From assembly GCA_020629995.1 (NCBI GenBank), contig JAHDCH010000090.1, forward strand, positions 1 to 9,175: 9,175 nt of DNA, in the 5' to 3' direction. The DNA is from Pseudaestuariivita sp. Lineage in GTDB: Bacteria; Pseudomonadota; Alphaproteobacteria; Rhodobacterales; Rhodobacteraceae. Under the pieces are notes generated by a model. It ran no database searches. It had not been told where the DNA came from and saw only the letters and a list, made by a program, of their open reading frames with translations. The position numbers and the translations under genes were made by a program. Below are positions 6,663 through 9,175 of this stretch, piece after piece (position 1 is the stretch's first letter; each line of letters starts with the position of its first letter).

Positions 6663-7910
6663 ATGACCTACCACCCCAAATCCGACTTCCTGCAAGTGAT
6701 GACAGAGCGCGGCTTTCTTGCCGATTGCACGGATTATCAGGCGCTGGACGATGCTGCCCTTGCAGGCGGGCTGACGGGGTATATCGGGTTTGATGCCACG
6801 GCCAAATCGCTGCACGTCGGATCGCTGATCCAGATCATGATGCTGCGCTGGCTGCAAAAGACCGGCGGTCGCCCCATCACGCTGATGGGCGGCGGCACCA
6901 CCAAGGTGGGCGACCCCTCGTTCCGCGCCGATGAACGCCCTTTGCTGACGCCCGATCAGATCGACGACAACATCGCCGGTATCAAGAAAGTCTTTTCCGC
7001 CTACATCAACTATGATGGGCCAAACGGCGCCTTGATGATCAACAACGCCGAATGGCTCGATGAACTGAACTACCTCGACTTCCTGCGCGACATCGGGCGG
7101 CATTTTTCGGTCAACCGGATGCTGTCGTTTGAATCCGTGAAATCCCGGCTCGACCGCGAACAATCGCTGTCATTCCTGGAATTCAACTACATGATCCTGC
7201 AGGCCTACGATTTCCTGGAACTGAACCGCCGCTATGGCTGCCTGTTGCAGATGGGCGGGTCCGACCAGTGGGGCAACATCGTCAACGGGATCGACCTGAC
7301 CCGCCGGGTGCTGGATGCCCAGATTTACGGCCTTACCTCGCCGCTCCTGACCACATCAGACGGCAAGAAAATGGGCAAATCCGCCTCGGGCGCGGTCTGG
7401 CTGAACGCCGACATGCTCAGCCCCTACGAATTCTGGCAGTTCTGGCGCAACACCACCGATGCCGATGTCGGCCGCTTCCTCAAGCTCTATACCGAGCTGC
7501 CGCTGGACGAATGCGACCGCCTTGGCGCGCTGGCCGGATCCGAAATCAACGACGCCAAAATCGTGCTGGCGAACGAAGTCACCGCCATGCTGCATGGCCG
7601 CGATGCAGCCGCAGCAGCCGAGGCCACCGCGCGTGACGTGTTTGAAAAAGGTGGGACAGGCGATGATCTTCCGACCCTGATGGTGACGCAAGCCGACCTG
7701 CCGATGTCCATAGTTCAGGCGCTCGTCAAATCGGGGCTTTCGAAATCCGGCAAGGAGGCCAAGCGGCTCATTTCGGAAAACGGCGCCCGGATCGATGATG
7801 CTCCGTTGACCGATACCGCCCTTATGCTGGACGCCGGCGCCCTTGCCAGCCCAGTGAAGCTCAGCGCAGGCAAAAAACGGCATGCGCTGATCAAACTGAC
7901 AACGGCGTAA
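6663..7910 (+). CDS. tyrS: Tyrosyl-tRNA synthetase
   Basis: A 415-residue class I aminoacyl-tRNA synthetase charging tRNA-Tyr (EC 6.1.1.1). The Rossmann catalytic domain carries [15 protein letters not shown], with HVGS (51-54) as the HIGH-type signature. GGSDQWGN (198-205) is the tyrosine-pocket region and KKMGKS (235-240) is the KMSKS-type loop. The C-terminal part, about 346-411, is an S4-like RNA-binding domain ([20 protein letters not shown]). Length and domain order are normal for the bacterial TyrS group with a KMGKS or KFGKS loop. The ATG at 6663 is preceded by AAGGGA six bases upstream. It is an ordinary housekeeping gene and an anchor for the region, followed directly by a cluster of hairpin repeats. 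Confidence 0.97.
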   Translation: MTYHPKSDFLQVMTERGFLADCTDYQALDDAALAGGLTGYIGFDATAKSLHVGSLIQIMMLRWLQKTGGRPITLMGGGTTKVGDPSFRADERPLLTPDQIDDNIAGIKKVFSAYINYDGPNGALMINNAEWLDELNYLDFLRDIGRHFSVNRMLSFESVKSRLDREQSLSFLEFNYMILQAYDFLELNRRYGCLLQMGGSDQWGNIVNGIDLTRRVLDAQIYGLTSPLLTTSDGKKMGKSASGAVWLNADMLSPYEFWQFWRNTTDADVGRFLKLYTELPLDECDRLGALAGSEINDAKIVLANEVTAMLHGRDAAAAAEATARDVFEKGGTGDDLPTLMVTQADLPMSIVQALVKSGLSKSGKEAKRLISENGARIDDAPLTDTALMLDAGALASPVKLSAGKKRHALIKLTTA

Positions 7911-7924
7911 GGGGGCCAGCCCCC
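7911..7924 (+). terminator. Short G5/C5 hairpin directly after the tyrS stop
   Basis: GGGGG-CCAG-CCCCC (7911-7924) begins at the first base after the TAA of tyrS. The stem is strong but no T-run follows, so it is not a canonical intrinsic terminator. It may terminate or protect the tyrS mRNA end together with the palindrome that follows. Confidence 0.45.
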
Positions 7925-7954
7925 TGCATTCAAAATTCATGAATTTTGAATGCA
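7925..7954. repeat. Perfect 30-bp AT-rich palindrome
   Basis: The left half TGCATTCAAAATTCA is the exact reverse complement of the right half TGAATTTTGAATGCA, with no unpaired centre. Only 8 of 30 bases are G or C, in marked contrast to the GC-rich surroundings. It is flanked by C5 runs on both sides (7920-7924 and 7955-7959). It can form a hairpin in RNA from either strand and possibly a cruciform in DNA. It sits between two convergent genes, so a bidirectional transcription stop or a repeat-element module are both possible. Confidence 0.85.
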
Positions 7955-7959
7955 CCCCC

Positions 7960-8020
7960 GGGATATTTCCAGCCAGAAGAAGTCAGGGCACGCTCCCCTT
8001 CTTCTGGCTTCAAATATCCC
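7960..8020. repeat. Imperfect inverted repeat with 23-nt arms (GGGATATTT...CCAGAAGAAG)
   Basis: The left arm occupies 7960-7982 and the right arm 7998-8020, which reads the same on the minus strand with 21 of 23 matches (CC versus GA after GGGATATTT). The loop is 15 nt. The arms contain AGCCAGAAGAAG and GGGATATTT, which I associate with recurrent intergenic elements in Rhodobacteraceae genomes. That is recollection, not a search. It is a likely REP-like element or bidirectional termination structure between tyrS and the DUF3179 gene. Confidence 0.75.
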
Positions 8021-8082
8021 CGCCGGAGGCACCCCATCTTATCCGTTTTGCCCGCGGCACGAGCCCTTTTGAACCGTGACGT

Positions 8083-8103
8083 GCGCGCCAACAAACAGCG
8101 CGC
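8083..8103 (-). other. Small GC hairpin downstream of the DUF3179 gene
   Basis: GCGCGC (8083-8088) and GCGCGC (8098-8103) can pair around a 9-nt loop, ten bases beyond the stop of the DUF3179 gene. No T-run follows, so a role in termination is only possible. The rest of 8021-8112 shows no gene or further clear structure. Confidence 0.3.
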
Positions 8104-8112
8104 CCGCGGCGC

Positions 8113-9084
8113 TCATTCTGGAAGCATCCACGTCCCCTCGGGCCAGAAGGCGTGGAAAGCAAAGGCGAACATCACGTCATGCGGCACATCGCGGCCCTGG
8201 GCATCGCGCACACGGATGGACCCCACATCCCGCCCTTGAGAGATGCGCCCTGTGTCGAGGGCCGAGGCCTGACCGGGTGCCCAGCTCAGGGTCACACCCG
8301 CCTCGGTGATCATGGTGTTGGAGGCAAAGCGGGTCAGCGGCCAGGCGCGATCACCAACACGCACAACGCGTTCCAGCGCAGGGATACCATGCGGCGGAAG
8401 CTCGCCACTATAAAGGAACGGGCGGTGCGAGCTGTCGTAGCCGCGATACGGATTGCGCCCGTAGTCGCGGTTGAAGGCAGGTTCGTCCATGACCAGGCCA
8501 TCCGGGTTGCGCGCCCGAAATTCGTCCCAGCTTTCCATCCAGGTCGGCACTTGCCGCAGCTCGGCCCCGGTCAGTGCCCCCACGATCCCGGTGCCCATTG
8601 CCTGCTGCCACCAGCTTTGGGTTTCGCGGTCGTACATGATCATGTCCGAGTTGCGCAGTTTGCCCGACACGCCAAATGACAGGACCTGCCCCGCAACACG
8701 CCGGTCAAAGGTGATGCCCGAATTGCACAAAGGGCAGAACGTGACCGCCACGGGAATGCCCCCGACGGTGTCGTTCACGATCTCATGCCAGGTCAGATAG
8801 CGGATCGGATAGGCGCGCGGCGCGGCATCGCCAATCTCGACGGTGATCACCGGTTCGGTCCCTTCGATGCGTATTTCGTCCGCCGCCGGCACGAAACGGG
8901 GCGCATCAAGCGCCGGGATGCCATCCTTGGGCGGGCCGCCCGACAGGATCTCGACCCAATTGTCGACGCTGGTGCGGGTGAAATCGGTTTGCGGCCATTC
9001 GTGTTTCCAGAAATTCGGATCGGTCGCCGCGGGTCCGGCCAAAAGGGCGGCGCCCAGTGCCAGCATTGCCAATGTCTTGCGCAT
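8113..9084 (-). CDS. DUF3179 family putative exported protein
   Basis: A 323-residue protein with an N-terminal signal peptide (positively charged MRK, hydrophobic residues 4-17, likely cleavage near GPAA-TDP at 20/21), so it is probably periplasmic. The body matches the DUF3179 pattern: AYPIRYLTWHEIVNDTVGG (91-109), VTFCPLCNSGITFDR (114-128), LSFGVSGKLRNSDMIMYDRE (135-154), SWWQQAMGTGIVG (157-169) and LTRFASNTM (250-258). The CPLC pair (C117, C120) could form a disulfide or bind metal or heme; neither can be told from sequence. The function of the family is not known to me. The start is set by GGAGGA (9092-9097) seven bases before ATG. It appears monocistronic, since terminator-like structures lie on both sides. 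Confidence 0.9.
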   Translation of the reverse strand: MRKTLAMLALGAALLAGPAATDPNFWKHEWPQTDFTRTSVDNWVEILSGGPPKDGIPALDAPRFVPAADEIRIEGTEPVITVEIGDAAPRAYPIRYLTWHEIVNDTVGGIPVAVTFCPLCNSGITFDRRVAGQVLSFGVSGKLRNSDMIMYDRETQSWWQQAMGTGIVGALTGAELRQVPTWMESWDEFRARNPDGLVMDEPAFNRDYGRNPYRGYDSSHRPFLYSGELPPHGIPALERVVRVGDRAWPLTRFASNTMITEAGVTLSWAPGQASALDTGRISQGRDVGSIRVRDAQGRDVPHDVMFAFAFHAFWPEGTWMLPE

Positions 9085-9091
9085 GCGCAGG

Positions 9092-9097
9092 TCCTCC
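9092..9097 (-). promoter_or_regulatory. Ribosome binding site of the DUF3179 gene
   Basis: The minus strand reads GGAGGA, seven bases before the ATG at 9084. It supports this start, which also begins a well-formed signal peptide. Confidence 0.8.
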
Positions 9098-9124
9098 GTT
9101 TTGGGCCTGCCGCATCATGTCAGC

Positions 9125-9151
9125 AAAAAGGGGCCCCGCGCGAGGCCCCTT
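9125..9151 (-). terminator. Intrinsic terminator of a minus-strand gene beyond the right edge
   Basis: AAGGGGCC (9128-9135) pairs perfectly with GGCCCCTT (9144-9151) around an 8-nt loop. On the minus strand the stem runs into TTTTT (9129-9125), a canonical terminator read leftward. A minus-strand TGA at 9174-9172 could be the stop of the gene it serves, but only one base upstream of it is visible. Confidence 0.75.
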
Positions 9152-9175
9152 CCCGGACTTGTGATCGCGCGTCAG

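Noticed and set aside
7911..7954. Classical rho-independent terminator for tyrS
   Set aside because: The hairpins are strong but no T-run follows on the plus strand, so it is recorded only as a possible terminator and as a repeat.
9172..9174. Stop codon of a minus-strand gene entering from the right
   Set aside because: A TGA is present and the leftward terminator makes such a gene likely, but only one base of any coding sequence is visible, so no CDS is called.

Overview
The window is GC-rich, densely packed bacterial chromosome. Codon use, gene families and the intergenic repeat after tyrS fit an alphaproteobacterium, most likely a Rhodobacteraceae/Roseobacter-group member. That assignment rests on family resemblance, not on a database search. 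Eight protein-coding genes cover almost everything. The longest gap is about 200 bp, and I see no tRNA, rRNA, CRISPR array, insertion sequence or phage gene.

Left edge (1-1151, +): the 3' part of a trypsin-fold protein whose catalytic His and Ser are replaced by Glu and Ala, so it is probably a pseudoprotease. It converges on, and overlaps by 17 bp, a three-gene minus-strand operon (4042 down to 1135): arginase (rocF), ornithine cyclodeaminase (ocd) and a citrulline hydrolase of the CtlX family. Both internal junctions are ATGA stop/start overlaps, which implies translational coupling. Together the enzymes would turn arginine (losing urea) and citrulline (losing ammonia and CO2) into ornithine, and ornithine into proline plus ammonia. 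A divergent Lrp/AsnC-type regulator (4167-4583, +) sits head to head with the operon and is its obvious candidate controller. The 124-bp spacer holds a good sigma-70-like promoter for the regulator and several inverted and direct repeats placed like operators.

Middle (4631-5524, +): a membrane fatty-acid-desaturase-family enzyme with all three histidine boxes lies 47 bp downstream of the regulator. It overlaps by 28 bp the convergent anmK gene (5497-6603, -; anhydro-N-acetylmuramic acid kinase, peptidoglycan recycling). anmK is divergent from tyrS (6663-7910, +; tyrosyl-tRNA synthetase) across a 59-bp spacer.

Right: between tyrS and the convergent DUF3179 gene (8113-9084, -; a putative exported protein) is a composite of hairpin-forming repeats. 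It consists of a G5/C5 hairpin, a perfect 30-bp AT-rich palindrome, and a 23-nt-arm inverted repeat containing GGGATATTT and CCAGAAGAAG. At the right edge an intrinsic terminator faces left and would serve a minus-strand gene that lies outside the window.

The gene content is mostly recognisable. The parts most worth a second look are the degenerate protease triad, the regulatory spacer at 4043-4166, and the composite repeat at 7911-8020. I found no convincing new defence or mobile system.
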